A stretch of 64,000 bases of DNA from Achromobacter sp. AONIH1 (GCF_002902905.1 NZ_CP026124.1:3100001-3164000); one strand, 5' to 3'; numbered from the stretch's first letter, positions 38,463-47,849 are shown. The notes: generated by a model not told the origin, from the sequence alone. Program-made: numbers and translations.

Positions 38463-39551
38463 ATGAGCCAGAACCAATTCCATTCCCTGAAGGTCGCCTC
38501 GGTCGCGCGCAACACGCGCGACGCCGTGGTGGTGACGTTCGACCTGCCCGAGACGCTGGCCGACGAGTTCGCCTTCCTGCCGGGCCAGTATCTGACCCTG
38601 CGCACCCAGCTCAACGGCGAAGAGCTGCGCCGCTCGTATTCGATCTGTTCGGCCCCCAGCGACAAGCGCCTGCGCGTGGCGATCAAGCGGGTGGACGAGG
38701 GCGCGTTCTCCAGCTGGGCCAACCATGAGCTGCAACCCGGCCAGACCCTGGAAGTGATGGCGCCGGCGGGCAATTTCACCGTCGATTTCTCGCCCGAGCA
38801 GGAACGCCACTACGTGGCTTTCGCCGTCGGCAGCGGCATCACCCCGGTGTTCTCGCTGGTCAAGACCGCGCTGTCGACCGAGCCCAAGAGCAAGTTCACG
38901 CTGTTCTTCGGCAACCGCGCCTCGTCGGCCGTGCTGTTCCGCGAGGAAATCGAAGACCTGAAGAACCTGTACATGGACCGCTTCTCGCTGGTCTATGTCA
39001 TGAGCCGCGAAACCCAGGACATCGAACTGTTCAACGGCCGTCTGGACGGCGACAAGGTTGACCAGCTGATGTCGGCCTGGATGAGCCCGGCCGATATCGA
39101 TTACGCTTTTGTCTGTGGTCCGCAGACCATGACCGAAAGCGTGGTCGAGCGCCTGCAGGCCCGTGGCATTCCGAAGTCGAACATCAAGTTCGAGCTGTTC
39201 GGCGCGCCCAAGGGCCCGCGCGCCCTGCGCACCGGCCAGGAAGCCCGACAGGCTCCCGGCAAGGGGCAGTGCGAAGTCACCGTGGTGCAGGACGGCCACA
39301 GCAGGATGTTCGTCATCGACAAGAACAAGGACAGCGTGCTGGATTCGGCGCTGGCGCAAGGGATAGAACTGCCGTACTCGTGCAAGGGCGGGGTGTGTTC
39401 CACCTGCCGCTGCAAGGTCGTCGAGGGCGAAGTGGACATGGACGCCAACTTCGCGCTGGAAGACTACGAGGTCGCGCGCGGCTTCATCCTCAGCTGCCAG
39501 AGCTTTCCGGTCAGCGACCGCCTGGTCATCGACTTCGACCAGGAAACCTGA
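38463..39551 (+). CDS. paaE: 1,2-phenylacetyl-CoA epoxidase reductase PaaE
   Basis: NADPH-dependent electron donor of the epoxidase. 362 residues from the ATG at 38463. The FAD domain has EELRRSYSICSAPSDKRL; the NAD(P) domain has VAFAVGSGITPVFSLV and YAFVCGPQTMTESV. The plant-type [2Fe-2S] ferredoxin domain is C-terminal with PYSCKGGVCSTCRCKVVEG and a fourth Cys in FILSCQSFPV. A GTG at 38451 is a possible earlier start. Confidence 0.96.
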   Translation: MSQNQFHSLKVASVARNTRDAVVVTFDLPETLADEFAFLPGQYLTLRTQLNGEELRRSYSICSAPSDKRLRVAIKRVDEGAFSSWANHELQPGQTLEVMAPAGNFTVDFSPEQERHYVAFAVGSGITPVFSLVKTALSTEPKSKFTLFFGNRASSAVLFREEIEDLKNLYMDRFSLVYVMSRETQDIELFNGRLDGDKVDQLMSAWMSPADIDYAFVCGPQTMTESVVERLQARGIPKSNIKFELFGAPKGPRALRTGQEARQAPGKGQCEVTVVQDGHSRMFVIDKNKDSVLDSALAQGIELPYSCKGGVCSTCRCKVVEGEVDMDANFALEDYEVARGFILSCQSFPVSDRLVIDFDQET

Positions 39552-39595
39552 GCCGGCGTCCGCCAGGCCGACATCATTCATTTTGGAGAGACACA

Positions 39596-41260
39596 GTGTC
39601 AGAGCAATTCTTCGAGCGTCACCAGGCCCTGCTGGAACAGGCCATGGCCGCCGCCGCGCTGCGCGGCTACTGGAGCCCGTTTGCCGAGTCGCCCAGCCCG
39701 CGCCACTACGGCGAGACCGCCAATGACGACGGCCGCGCCGCCTTCGAGGCGCTGCGCGGCAAGCCCTTCCCGCTGGACCTGCCGGGCGCCGAAGGCAGCG
39801 TGGGCGGCGAGGCATCTCCCTACGGCTTCGAACTGGGCATCACCTATCCGCGCGTGCCCGCCGCCAAGCTGGTGGCCGCGTCGTCCAAGGCGCTGGAGAA
39901 ATGGCGCCGCGCCGGCCCGCGCGCCTGGGTCGGTGTGTCGATGGAAATCCTGTCGCGCCTGAACAAGCTGAGCTTCGAGATTGCCTACGCGGTGCAGCAC
40001 ACCACCGGCCAGGGCTTCATGATGGCCTTCCAGGCCGGCGGTCCGCACGCACAGGACCGCGGCTTCGAGGCCGTGACCTACGCGTGGCAGGAAATGTCGC
40101 GCATTCCCGGCATCTCGGTCTGGGAAAAGCCGCAGGGCAAGAACGATCCCATCCGCATGGAAAAGCACTTCACCGTGGTGCCGCGCGGCGTGGCGCTGGT
40201 GATCGGCTGCTCCACCTTCCCGACCTGGAACGGCTATCCCGGCCTGTTCGCCAGCCTGGCCACGGGCAACACCGTCATCGTCAAGCCGCATCCGGGCGCG
40301 ATCCTGCCGCTGGCCATCACCGTGAAGGTGGCGCGCGAAGTGCTGGCCGAAGCGGGCTTCGACCCCAACGTGGTGCTGCTGGCCGCGCATGCCTCCGGCG
40401 ATGACACCGCGCAGCAGCTGGCGCTGGATCCCGCCGTCAAGATCGTCGACTTCACCGGCAGCAGCGCCAATGGCAACTGGCTGGAAGACAACGCCCGCCA
40501 GGCCCTGGTCTACACCGAGAAGGCCGGCGTCAACCAGGTCATCATCGATTCGGCCAGCGACCTGAAGGGCGTGGCGCGCAACCTGGCGTTCTCGCTGGCC
40601 CTGTACTCGGGCCAGATGTGCACGGCGCCGCAGAACATCTACGTGCCGCGCGACGGCATCCAGACGCCGGAAGGCCGTGTCAGCTTCGACGAGGTCGCGG
40701 GCGCCCTGGCCGCCGCGCTGGAAAAGACCACCGCCGACGCCGCCCGCGCGGTCGAGCTGACCGGCGCGATCCAGAACGAAGGCGTGGTCGAGCGCATCGA
40801 GAAGGCCCGTGCGCTGGGCCTGCCGGTGCTGGCCGACAGCAAGCCGCTGGTCCACCCGCAATTCGAGAATGCCCGCGTGCGCACGCCGCTGCTGCTGTCC
40901 GCCCAGGCCGGCAATCCGGCCATCGGTCAGGAGTGGTTCGGTCCCATCGCTTTCGTGGTGGCCACCGATTCCACCGAACACAGCATCCAGCTGGCGCGCG
41001 ACAGCGTGATCCGTCACGGCGCCTTGTCGCTGTCGGCCTACACCACCGACGACGCCGTCGCCGAGCGCATCCAGGACGCGGCCGAAGTGTCGGGCGTGTC
41101 GCTGTCGCTGAATCTGACGGGCGCGGTGTTCGTCAACCAGACCGCGGCCTTCAGCGATTTCCACGGCACCGGCGCCAACCCCGCCGCCAACGCCGCGCTG
41201 TCGGACTCGGCCTTCGTCGCCAATCGCTTCCGCGTGGTCCAGACTAGAAAACACGTGTGA
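39596..41260 (+). CDS. paaN: Phenylacetate degradation protein PaaN, aldehyde dehydrogenase type
   Basis: Belongs to the ALDH superfamily; takes the place of PaaZ, which opens the oxepin-CoA ring and oxidises the resulting semialdehyde. 554 residues from a GTG start at 39596 behind GGAGAG. Seen: VVPRGVALVIGCSTFPTWNG, GNTVIVKPHPGAILPLA, DFTGSSANGNWLEDNARQ and the catalytic cysteine in YSGQMCTAPQNIYVP. Unlike PaaZ it has no C-terminal MaoC-type hydratase domain, so ring hydrolysis must come from another protein or from this one in a different way. A repeat begins at its stop. Confidence 0.9.
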   Translation: MSEQFFERHQALLEQAMAAAALRGYWSPFAESPSPRHYGETANDDGRAAFEALRGKPFPLDLPGAEGSVGGEASPYGFELGITYPRVPAAKLVAASSKALEKWRRAGPRAWVGVSMEILSRLNKLSFEIAYAVQHTTGQGFMMAFQAGGPHAQDRGFEAVTYAWQEMSRIPGISVWEKPQGKNDPIRMEKHFTVVPRGVALVIGCSTFPTWNGYPGLFASLATGNTVIVKPHPGAILPLAITVKVAREVLAEAGFDPNVVLLAAHASGDDTAQQLALDPAVKIVDFTGSSANGNWLEDNARQALVYTEKAGVNQVIIDSASDLKGVARNLAFSLALYSGQMCTAPQNIYVPRDGIQTPEGRVSFDEVAGALAAALEKTTADAARAVELTGAIQNEGVVERIEKARALGLPVLADSKPLVHPQFENARVRTPLLLSAQAGNPAIGQEWFGPIAFVVATDSTEHSIQLARDSVIRHGALSLSAYTTDDAVAERIQDAAEVSGVSLSLNLTGAVFVNQTAAFSDFHGTGANPAANAALSDSAFVANRFRVVQTRKHV

Positions 41261-41335
41261 CCCCCCCGAAGCGCTGCGCGCTTCCCCCCAGGGGGCGCCG
41301 CTACGGACCGGCAGAGCCGGATCCGTGCGGCCCCG
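41260..41335. repeat. Dispersed triple-hairpin repeat, copy 4 (inside paa operon)
   Basis: GAAGCGC-TGC-GCGCTTC, a shortened CCCCCC/GGGGG element, GCGCCGCTACGGACCGG and CCGGC-AGA-GCCGG. It fills most of the 124 bp between paaN and paaG, in the same orientation as the other copies. Confidence 0.86.
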
Positions 41336-41384
41336 ATTGTGTGAGACCTCGCTGCGATGGCGCCCGGCGCTATGGATGACTGAC

Positions 41385-42173
41385 ATGAGCTATCAAGATA
41401 TTCAATTCGATCTGTCTGGCGGCATTGCGCGCCTGACGCTGAATCGCCCGGACAAGCTGAACAGCTTCACCGCCAACATGCACGGCGAAGTGGCCGATGC
41501 GATGACGCGGGTGGAGAACGAAGGCGCGCGCGTGCTGGTGCTGACCGGCGCCGGCCGCGGCTTCTGTGCCGGGCAGGACCTGAGCGAGCGCCGGCCCGCG
41601 GCCGATGGCACGCCGCCGGATCTGGGCGAGACCGTCGACAAGTACTACGGTCCGCTGGTTCGCCGCATCAACGCGCTGCCCATGCCCGTGGTGGTGGGGG
41701 TGAATGGCGTGGCGGCGGGGGCGGGCGCCAATTTGGCGTTTGCTGGCGATATCGTCATCGCCAAGGAATCGGCCAGCTTCATCCAGTCCTTCTGCAAGCT
41801 TGGCCTGATTCCCGACACCGGCGGCACCTTCGTGTTGCCGCGCCTGGTCGGCCGCGCGCGCGCGGCCGGCCTGGCGTTGCTGGGCGACAAGCTCAGCGCG
41901 AAGCAGGCGCAGGACTGGGGCCTGATCTGGCAATGCGTGGCCGATGCCGAGTTCGACGCCACGCTGGAGCGGCTGGCGCAGCATTTTGCCAAGGCGCCGA
42001 CCAAGGGCCTGGCGTTCACCAAGCGCGCCCTACAGGCCAGCCTGGCCAACGACCTGGCGACGCAGCTGGACCTGGAGCGCGACATGATGCGTGAGCTGGG
42101 CCGCAGCGCCGATTACGCCGAGGGCGTGGCCGCGTTCCTGGACAAGCGCGAACCGCAGTTCAAGGGGCAATGA
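41385..42173 (+). CDS. paaG: 2-(1,2-epoxy-1,2-dihydrophenyl)acetyl-CoA isomerase
   Basis: Enoyl-CoA hydratase/isomerase family enzyme converting the ring epoxide to oxepin-CoA; also isomerises later double bonds. 262 residues with LTGAGRGFCAGQDLSERRP, VNGVAAGAGANLAFAGDIV (oxyanion hole) and SFCKLGLIPDTGGTFVLPRL, in which the Asp is the PaaG catalytic residue. TQLDLERDMMRELGRSADY and REPQFKGQ closely follow E. coli PaaG. The ATG at 41385 is preferred; ATG 41376 is an alternative. Confidence 0.94.
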   Translation: MSYQDIQFDLSGGIARLTLNRPDKLNSFTANMHGEVADAMTRVENEGARVLVLTGAGRGFCAGQDLSERRPAADGTPPDLGETVDKYYGPLVRRINALPMPVVVGVNGVAAGAGANLAFAGDIVIAKESASFIQSFCKLGLIPDTGGTFVLPRLVGRARAAGLALLGDKLSAKQAQDWGLIWQCVADAEFDATLERLAQHFAKAPTKGLAFTKRALQASLANDLATQLDLERDMMRELGRSADYAEGVAAFLDKREPQFKGQ

Positions 42174-42643
42174 TGAGCACGCACGTTCCCCAGCTTGATG
42201 TGCCGTCCGATCCCCAGGAACTGGCGCAGGCCGTCGGCGCCGTGATGTACGCCGGCGACGCGGCCTCGCAGGGCCTGGAGATGAAGGTCGAGGAAATGGC
42301 GCCCGGCTACGCGCGCCTGACCATGCGCGTGCGGTCCGACATGCTCAACGGCCACAAGACCTGCCATGGCGGCTTCATCTTCGCCCTGGCCGACAGCGCA
42401 TTCGCGTTTTCCTGCAATTCGCGCAACGTCAGCACGGTGGCGTCGGGCTGCACCATCGATTTCCTGGCGCCCGGTTTCGAGGGCGACCTGCTGACGGCGG
42501 TGGCCCAGGAACGCTCGCTGGCCGGTCGCACCGGCGTCTACGACGTGACCGTCACCAACCAGGACGGCCGCAACGTGGCCATTTTCCGTGGCCGGTCCTA
42601 TCGGATCAAAGGCCAGATCGTCGGAGTGCCTGCCGACGCCTGA
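42170..42643 (+). CDS. paaI: Hydroxyphenylacetyl-CoA thioesterase PaaI
   Basis: Hotdog-fold thioesterase that rescues CoA from dead-end products of the pathway. 157 residues. Key segments: MLNGHKTCHGGFIFALADSA (the HGG and Asp of the active site), CNSRNVSTVASGCTIDFLAP and GVYDVTVTNQDGRNVAIFRG. It overlaps paaG by 4 bp; a second ATG follows immediately. Confidence 0.94.
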   Translation: MMSTHVPQLDVPSDPQELAQAVGAVMYAGDAASQGLEMKVEEMAPGYARLTMRVRSDMLNGHKTCHGGFIFALADSAFAFSCNSRNVSTVASGCTIDFLAPGFEGDLLTAVAQERSLAGRTGVYDVTVTNQDGRNVAIFRGRSYRIKGQIVGVPADA

Positions 42644-42774
42644 GCGAGATTTCCTTTAACCGATCACCGATCAGATCATCGATCACGAGACGCCGGCGGG
42701 GCCGGAAGCGGGCGCGCATGGCGCCCGCGGTGCCGTCCGCAGCCGCCAAGAGAGCATTCCAGGAGAGAGATACC

Positions 42775-44088
42775 ATGTCCAACACCATGAGCAAGCCGGG
42801 GCTGGACCCCATCGAGCATGCCAGCATCGACGAACTGCGCGCCTTGCAGCTCGAGCGCCTGAAGTGGACGCTCAAGCACGCCTACGACAACGTGCCGCAC
42901 TACAAGAAGGCCTTCGACGAGGCCGGCGTGCATCCGGACGACCTGAAGCAGCTGTCCGATATTTCCAAGTTTCCCTTCACCACGAAGAAGGAACTGCGCG
43001 AGAACTATCCGTTCGGCATGTTCGCCGTGCCGCGCGAGCGTATCTCGCGCATCCACGCATCCAGCGGCACCACTGGCAAGCCGACCGTGGTGGGCTACAC
43101 CAAGGGCGACCTGGATAACTGGGCCAATCTGGTGGCGCGCTCGATCCGCGCCGCCGGCGGCAAGCCGGGCGACACCGTGCACGTGGCCTATGGCTACGGC
43201 CTGTTCACGGGCGGGCTGGGCGCGCACTACGGCGCCGAGCGCCTGGGCTGCACCGTCATTCCCATGTCCGGCGGACAGACCGAAAAGCAGGTCCAGCTGA
43301 TCAATGATTTCCGTCCGGACATCATCATGGTCACGCCGTCCTACTTCTGCAATATTCTGGAGGAGCAGCGTCGCCAGGGGATTGATCCGCGTCAAAGTTC
43401 GCTGCGCATCGGCATCTTCGGCGCCGAGCCCTGGACCGGCCAGATGCGCGCCGACATCGAGGCCGAGGCCGGCATCGACGCGGTGGACATCTACGGCCTG
43501 TCGGAAGTGATGGGGCCGGGCGTGGCCAGCGAATGCGTCGAGACCAAGGACGGTCCGGTCGTCTGGGAAGACCACTTCTACGCCGAGATCATCAACCCCG
43601 ACACCGGCGAGCCCGTGGCCGACGGCGAACCGGGCGAACTGGTGTTCACCTCGCTGACCAAGGAAGCCATGCCCATCGTGCGCTACCGCACGCGCGACCT
43701 GACCCGCCTGTTGCCGCCCACCGCGCGCAGCATGCGTCGCATCGGCAAGATCACCGGCCGCAGCGACGACATGCTGATCGTGCGCGGCGTGAACATGTTC
43801 CCGACGCAGGTCGAGGAACTGGTGCTGAAGATCGCCCAGCTGGCGCCGCACTACCAGCTGGTGCTGTCGCGTACCGGCAATATGGACGAGCTGGAAATCC
43901 TGACCGAGGTGCGCGCCGAGTTCTCGACGCTGTCCGACGCGGACCGCGCGGCGCTGGGCAAGCAGCTGCAGCACGCGGTCAAGACGCACATCGGCGTCAG
44001 CGCGCGCATCCAGGTGTCGGACGCGGGCCATGTCGAGCGCACGTTGACCGGCAAGGCGCGCCGCGTGATCGACAAGCGTCCGAAGTAG
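42775..44088 (+). CDS. paaK: Phenylacetate-CoA ligase
   Basis: AMP-forming ligase that starts the pathway by making phenylacetyl-CoA. 437 residues from the ATG at 42775 (AGGAGAG upstream). Seen: RIHASSGTTGKPTVVGYTKG (P-loop), YGLFTGGLGAHYGAERLG, DIYGLSEVMGPGVASEC, YRTRDLTRLLP and RSDDMLIVRGVNMFPTQVEE, all PaaK signatures. Last gene of the operon, followed by a terminator. Confidence 0.97.
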   Translation: MSNTMSKPGLDPIEHASIDELRALQLERLKWTLKHAYDNVPHYKKAFDEAGVHPDDLKQLSDISKFPFTTKKELRENYPFGMFAVPRERISRIHASSGTTGKPTVVGYTKGDLDNWANLVARSIRAAGGKPGDTVHVAYGYGLFTGGLGAHYGAERLGCTVIPMSGGQTEKQVQLINDFRPDIIMVTPSYFCNILEEQRRQGIDPRQSSLRIGIFGAEPWTGQMRADIEAEAGIDAVDIYGLSEVMGPGVASECVETKDGPVVWEDHFYAEIINPDTGEPVADGEPGELVFTSLTKEAMPIVRYRTRDLTRLLPPTARSMRRIGKITGRSDDMLIVRGVNMFPTQVEELVLKIAQLAPHYQLVLSRTGNMDELEILTEVRAEFSTLSDADRAALGKQLQHAVKTHIGVSARIQVSDAGHVERTLTGKARRVIDKRPK

Positions 44089-44149
44089 GGCGCATCAGGC
44101 CTGGCGTGTATCCGGGTCGGTCCGGCCGGCGCCTTCTGGTTGGGCAAGG

Positions 44150-44180
44150 AAAAGAGCAGCCCCTGGGCTGCTCTTTTTTT
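44150..44180 (+). terminator. Intrinsic terminator after paaK
   Basis: AAGAGCAGCC / GGCTGCTCTT stem with loop CCTG and a seven-T run. It lies between the convergent paaK and MATE genes. Confidence 0.93.
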
Positions 44181-44200
44181 CGGACGGGAGGATGCGCGTA

Positions 44201-45616
44201 TCAGGCGCGGCCGGCCTCAAGGGCGGCCTGGCGCACGATGCGGCGATACCAGTAATGCAGCAGCGCGGCCGACAGCGCCAGTCCGGCCATCGCCATCAGC
44301 CACATCGTGCCGGCGCCCTGGGGCGATCCGGGCGCGAGGGTCAGGCGCAGCCAGTCCAGTCCGCCCTTGCCGGGGCCGAAGCCGAACCACCAGCCGCCCA
44401 CCAGGCCGACGCCGGCCAGCGCCACGGTCTGCAGCAGCAGCGGCACCACGGCGATCTTGTAGGCGCGCAGCAGGTAGGAGTTGATGCACTGCATGGAATC
44501 GAACAGGTGGAACAGCGGCAGCACGGCCAGCAGCGTGGCGGCCACCGCGGCCACTTCGGCCTTGTCGGTGTAGGCGGCCAGGATCAGCGGGCGGCCGATG
44601 AGCAGCACCGCGGCGGTGAGCAGCGCGCCCATCAGGCCGAGCGTGAGACCGGCCATGCCGATGCGATGCGCCTGGTCCAGCTTGCCGGCGCCGATGGCCT
44701 GTGCCGTCAGCGCCGCCGTGGCCACGCCCAGCGCCATCGGCATCATGTAGCACAGCGCGGCCAGGTTGGACATGATCTGGTGTCCGCCGGTCACCAGCGT
44801 GCCTTCGCGGGCCACCAGTAGCGCCATGAAGGTGAAGGCCGAGACCTCCACCAGATAGGAGCCGCCCATCGGGATGCCCAGCCGCAGCAGTTCCTTCAGC
44901 GACTTCCAGTCCGGCTTGCCCACGCGCAGCTGGAAGCGGCGGTAGTAGCGGTCGTGCGTGATGACCCACAGGCCCAGGCCGAGGCTGATCCAGGAAACCA
45001 CGGCGGTGGCCATGCCGGCGCCGGTCGCGCCCAGGGCAGGCAGGCCCAGCTTGCCGTAGATGAATACCCAATTGAGCAGGGCCTTGACGCCGATGGCGGC
45101 CAGGTTGATCGCCATCACCAGCTTGGGGCGCGACACCGCGGTGCCCAGCGCGTAGATGGTGCGGAACACCAGCGCCGCGGGCATCGCCAGCACCAGGGCG
45201 CGCAGATAGGAGGCGATGCGCTCGCGCACGTCGGGCGCGACGTCGCCCGACATGGACAGCCAGACGTCGGGGAACAGCATCAGGATCGCGCCCACGACGG
45301 ACAGGCCCAGCGCCAGCCAGACGCCCTGGCCCCAGCTGCGGCCGACCTCGGCGTTGTTGCCGGCGCCGAAGTGCTGGGCCAGGATGGGAATCAGCGCGTG
45401 CACCACACCCATCAGGCCGACGAAGATGGTGATGTAGATCGAGGCCGACAGCGCCATCGCCGCCAGGTCGGTGGGGCTGGCGTGGCCGGTCATGGCGGTG
45501 TCCAGCACGCCGAACGAGATGCCGGCCCATTGGCTGACCAGCACGGGCCAGGCCTGCCGGGCGATGCCACGCAGCGTGGCGCCAAAGCCCGGGGGCCCCT
45601 GATGAGCGGGCGTCAT
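44201..45616 (-). CDS. MATE family efflux transporter
   Basis: Cation-coupled multidrug or metabolite exporter of the NorM type. 471 residues with twelve predicted helices. Seen: RQAWPVLVSQWAGISFGVLD, MTGHASPTDLAAMALSASIY, RELLRLGIP-like KELLRLGIPMGGSYLVEVSA and SNLAALCYMMPMALGVATA, typical of MATE repeats. The ATG at 45616 overlaps the stop of the upstream glycosyltransferase gene by 4 bp, so the two are probably translated together. Confidence 0.92.
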   Translation of the reverse strand: MTPAHQGPPGFGATLRGIARQAWPVLVSQWAGISFGVLDTAMTGHASPTDLAAMALSASIYITIFVGLMGVVHALIPILAQHFGAGNNAEVGRSWGQGVWLALGLSVVGAILMLFPDVWLSMSGDVAPDVRERIASYLRALVLAMPAALVFRTIYALGTAVSRPKLVMAINLAAIGVKALLNWVFIYGKLGLPALGATGAGMATAVVSWISLGLGLWVITHDRYYRRFQLRVGKPDWKSLKELLRLGIPMGGSYLVEVSAFTFMALLVAREGTLVTGGHQIMSNLAALCYMMPMALGVATAALTAQAIGAGKLDQAHRIGMAGLTLGLMGALLTAAVLLIGRPLILAAYTDKAEVAAVAATLLAVLPLFHLFDSMQCINSYLLRAYKIAVVPLLLQTVALAGVGLVGGWWFGFGPGKGGLDWLRLTLAPGSPQGAGTMWLMAMAGLALSAALLHYWYRRIVRQAALEAGRA

Positions 45617-47343
45617 CGGTTGGGCGTGACGCGCAGCAGGCGGAACACTTCGTGGCGGTCGGCGCGGCGGCCGCCTTGCCACAGCACCTCGGCGCCGTCG
45701 CTGTAGGCCGCGGTGTTGTCGCGCAGGCTCTGGTTGGTGGTTTGCTGCAGCACCACCGTGCACTTGGAATCGAACGTGAACGTCAGATTGTTGAAGATCA
45801 GGAACGAGGCGCGCTGGCCGCTGCCCAGGCTCAGTCCGCGCACGCATTCGCCGGGACGCAGGTTCTGCTCCAGCGCCTGGGCCAGCTGGCCGGACATGAT
45901 GCGGTAGCTGCGCGCGTAGTCGACGGCGGGCTGCCACAGGAGCACCAGCAGGATCCAGGTGGCGGTCAGGCCGCCGGCGGACAGCACCGTGCCGCGCCAC
46001 AGCGCCTGTGGCTTGACGCGCAGGCGCCAGACCACCAGCGCCACCCAGCCGATCGTGACCAGCAGCGCCAACCCGAAGGCGACCCACGAAATCGACGGCT
46101 CATAGCCGGTGGTGTGGCGGCCGATGTTGCGCGACATCTGGGCGGGCCATTGGAAGTTCACCGCGACCCAGCCCAGCCAGGCCGTGGCCACCGTCAGTGA
46201 AAAGCACATGACGGCGAACCAGTCCAGCGTGTTCACCACGCCGCGTCGCAGGGTCGGCAGCGAGAACGCGGCCAGCACGGCGCAAGGCACGGCCAGCAGC
46301 GCGTATTCCGAATCGGACGGCTCGGCCAGTCCGAACAGCAGCAGGGCCGAGCTGATCAACAGCATCAGCGGCACCCAGATATGCGGCGCGTAGATCCACG
46401 CGCGCCAGCGCCAGACAGCCAGCAGGGCGAGCGGCCAGGCGGGCCACAGATACCAGGGCAGGTCGCGCAGCGTGCGGCCCATGTCGGGCAGGTCGGGGCC
46501 GGCGAAGGAGGACAGGTTCCAGATCTTCCAGTTGCGGATCCAGTATTCGCTGCCCTGCGTGGCGGGGATCCACCACGCCAGGATCAGCGCCGCGGTCAAC
46601 AGGACGATCCAGGGCAGCCAGCGCTTGCGGCGCCACAATTGGCTGCGCGGATAGAAGGTCAGCAGCGCGCCAGCCATGATCGGAATGGCGCCGATCCAGC
46701 CGCGCGTGAGGAAGCTGGCCGCCAGCGCGATGGCCAGAGTGGTCGCGCCGGTCAGCGGGCGGTCGATGCTGCGCGCCAGTGAATAGAACGCCAGCGCCTG
46801 GCAGGCCATGATGGCGGGGATGACGGTGGTTTCGTGCGTGCGCTGCAGGATGCCGACGGTGGCCAGCAGCAGCAGCAGGGCGGCGTCGGCGAGCATGCGG
46901 CCGTAGTCGCGCGGCGGCGGTTCGCCGCCAAAGGGCAGGGCCAGCGGCTGCGCCTCCGAACGGCGGCCCAGCAGATAGGTGCCGTACCAGACGCTGGACG
47001 CGGTGATGCCGAACCAGAGCAGGTTGGGCAGGCGGCCTGCGGTGATGTCACCGATGAACGGACCGAAGATCCAAATCGAGATCGCGCCGACCCAGGTGAT
47101 CAGCGGGCCTTCCTCGGCGTGGGCCAGATGCCCGACCTGCGGCAGCAGCCAGGTGATGCCGCCTTCGCGTATGGCGGTGATCATGGTGGCCAGGCCAACC
47201 GCGTCGTCCGTTTTCCAGGGGTCGCGCATGAACAGGCCGGCCACGATATAGGCCAGCGCCAGGCCGAGCAATACCAGCCTTGGCAGTTTTGCGGTGGCCA
47301 CGGACGTCAGCCGGGCCGGGGTGGAAATCGAAAGTGGGGACAC
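45613..47343 (-). CDS. GT-C type membrane glycosyltransferase (ArnT-like)
   Basis: 576 residues from a GTG at 47343, with about ten to twelve membrane helices and a soluble C-terminal part. The first loop has FMRDPWKTDDAVGLATM, where the Asp residues correspond to the catalytic loop of glycosyltransferase family 39/83 proteins that use polyprenyl-linked sugars. HLAHAEEGPLITWVGAI follows. Relatives modify lipid A or glycans; the donor and acceptor here are unknown. No ribosome site is evident before the GTG. Paired with the MATE gene downstream. Confidence 0.75.
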   Translation of the reverse strand: MSPLSISTPARLTSVATAKLPRLVLLGLALAYIVAGLFMRDPWKTDDAVGLATMITAIREGGITWLLPQVGHLAHAEEGPLITWVGAISIWIFGPFIGDITAGRLPNLLWFGITASSVWYGTYLLGRRSEAQPLALPFGGEPPPRDYGRMLADAALLLLLATVGILQRTHETTVIPAIMACQALAFYSLARSIDRPLTGATTLAIALAASFLTRGWIGAIPIMAGALLTFYPRSQLWRRKRWLPWIVLLTAALILAWWIPATQGSEYWIRNWKIWNLSSFAGPDLPDMGRTLRDLPWYLWPAWPLALLAVWRWRAWIYAPHIWVPLMLLISSALLLFGLAEPSDSEYALLAVPCAVLAAFSLPTLRRGVVNTLDWFAVMCFSLTVATAWLGWVAVNFQWPAQMSRNIGRHTTGYEPSISWVAFGLALLVTIGWVALVVWRLRVKPQALWRGTVLSAGGLTATWILLVLLWQPAVDYARSYRIMSGQLAQALEQNLRPGECVRGLSLGSGQRASFLIFNNLTFTFDSKCTVVLQQTTNQSLRDNTAAYSDGAEVLWQGGRRADRHEVFRLLRVTPNR

Positions 47344-47407
47344 GGGCGTTACTGTAACCGAGTGGCGGGCAAGCGCCAGCCTTTCAATGGCGGCCGAGCC
47401 GGGCGGG

Positions 47408-47438
47408 AGAAAAAAAAGCAGCCCGAAGGCTGCCTTTT
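47408..47438 (-). terminator. Bidirectional terminator, mainly for rpmE2
   Basis: AAGCAGCC-CGAA-GGCTGCCTT stem with A8 on one side and T5 on the other. Read on the minus strand, it ends the L31 transcript before the glycosyltransferase gene. Confidence 0.85.
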
Positions 47439-47470
47439 TCGCTGTGGCTCCCGGGACGGGAGCGACAGAA

Positions 47471-47737
47471 TCAGGAAGCGGACTTGACCGTGCCTGCGGT
47501 GCGCGCGAAGCGGGCGCGGAACTTTTCCACGCGGCCGGTTTCGACGATGCGGGTCTGGGCGCCCGTGTAGAACGGGTGCGATTCGGACGTCACGTCGCAC
47601 TTGAAGAGCGGGTAGGTCTTGCCGTCCAGCTCGATCGTTTCGCGGGTTTGCACCGTCGAACGGGTGATGAACTTGCTGCCCGTTTGCAGGTCGGCGAAAA
47701 CGACTTCGCGGTAGTCGGGGTGAATGCCTTCTTTCAT
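47471..47737 (-). CDS. rpmE2: 50S ribosomal protein L31 type B
   Basis: 88 residues: [40 protein letters not shown] and [20 protein letters not shown]. It lacks the CxxC zinc motif of the type A form; only one Cys is present. In many bacteria type B L31 replaces the zinc form under zinc limitation, but no Zur-like operator was recognised here, and in this lineage it may be the only copy. Start supported by AGGAAAG. Confidence 0.96.
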   Translation of the reverse strand: MKEGIHPDYREVVFADLQTGSKFITRSTVQTRETIELDGKTYPLFKCDVTSESHPFYTGAQTRIVETGRVEKFRARFARTAGTVKSAS

Positions 47738-47849
47738 GGTGCTTTCCTAGGGCTCGCGTGAGCCGCTTTCAAGAGTTAGGGTCGCCAGCCGAAGCGCCGC
47801 AATGACTGCCAGGCGCACTTTCAGCCACGTATCCGAAAAGTAACCCCGC

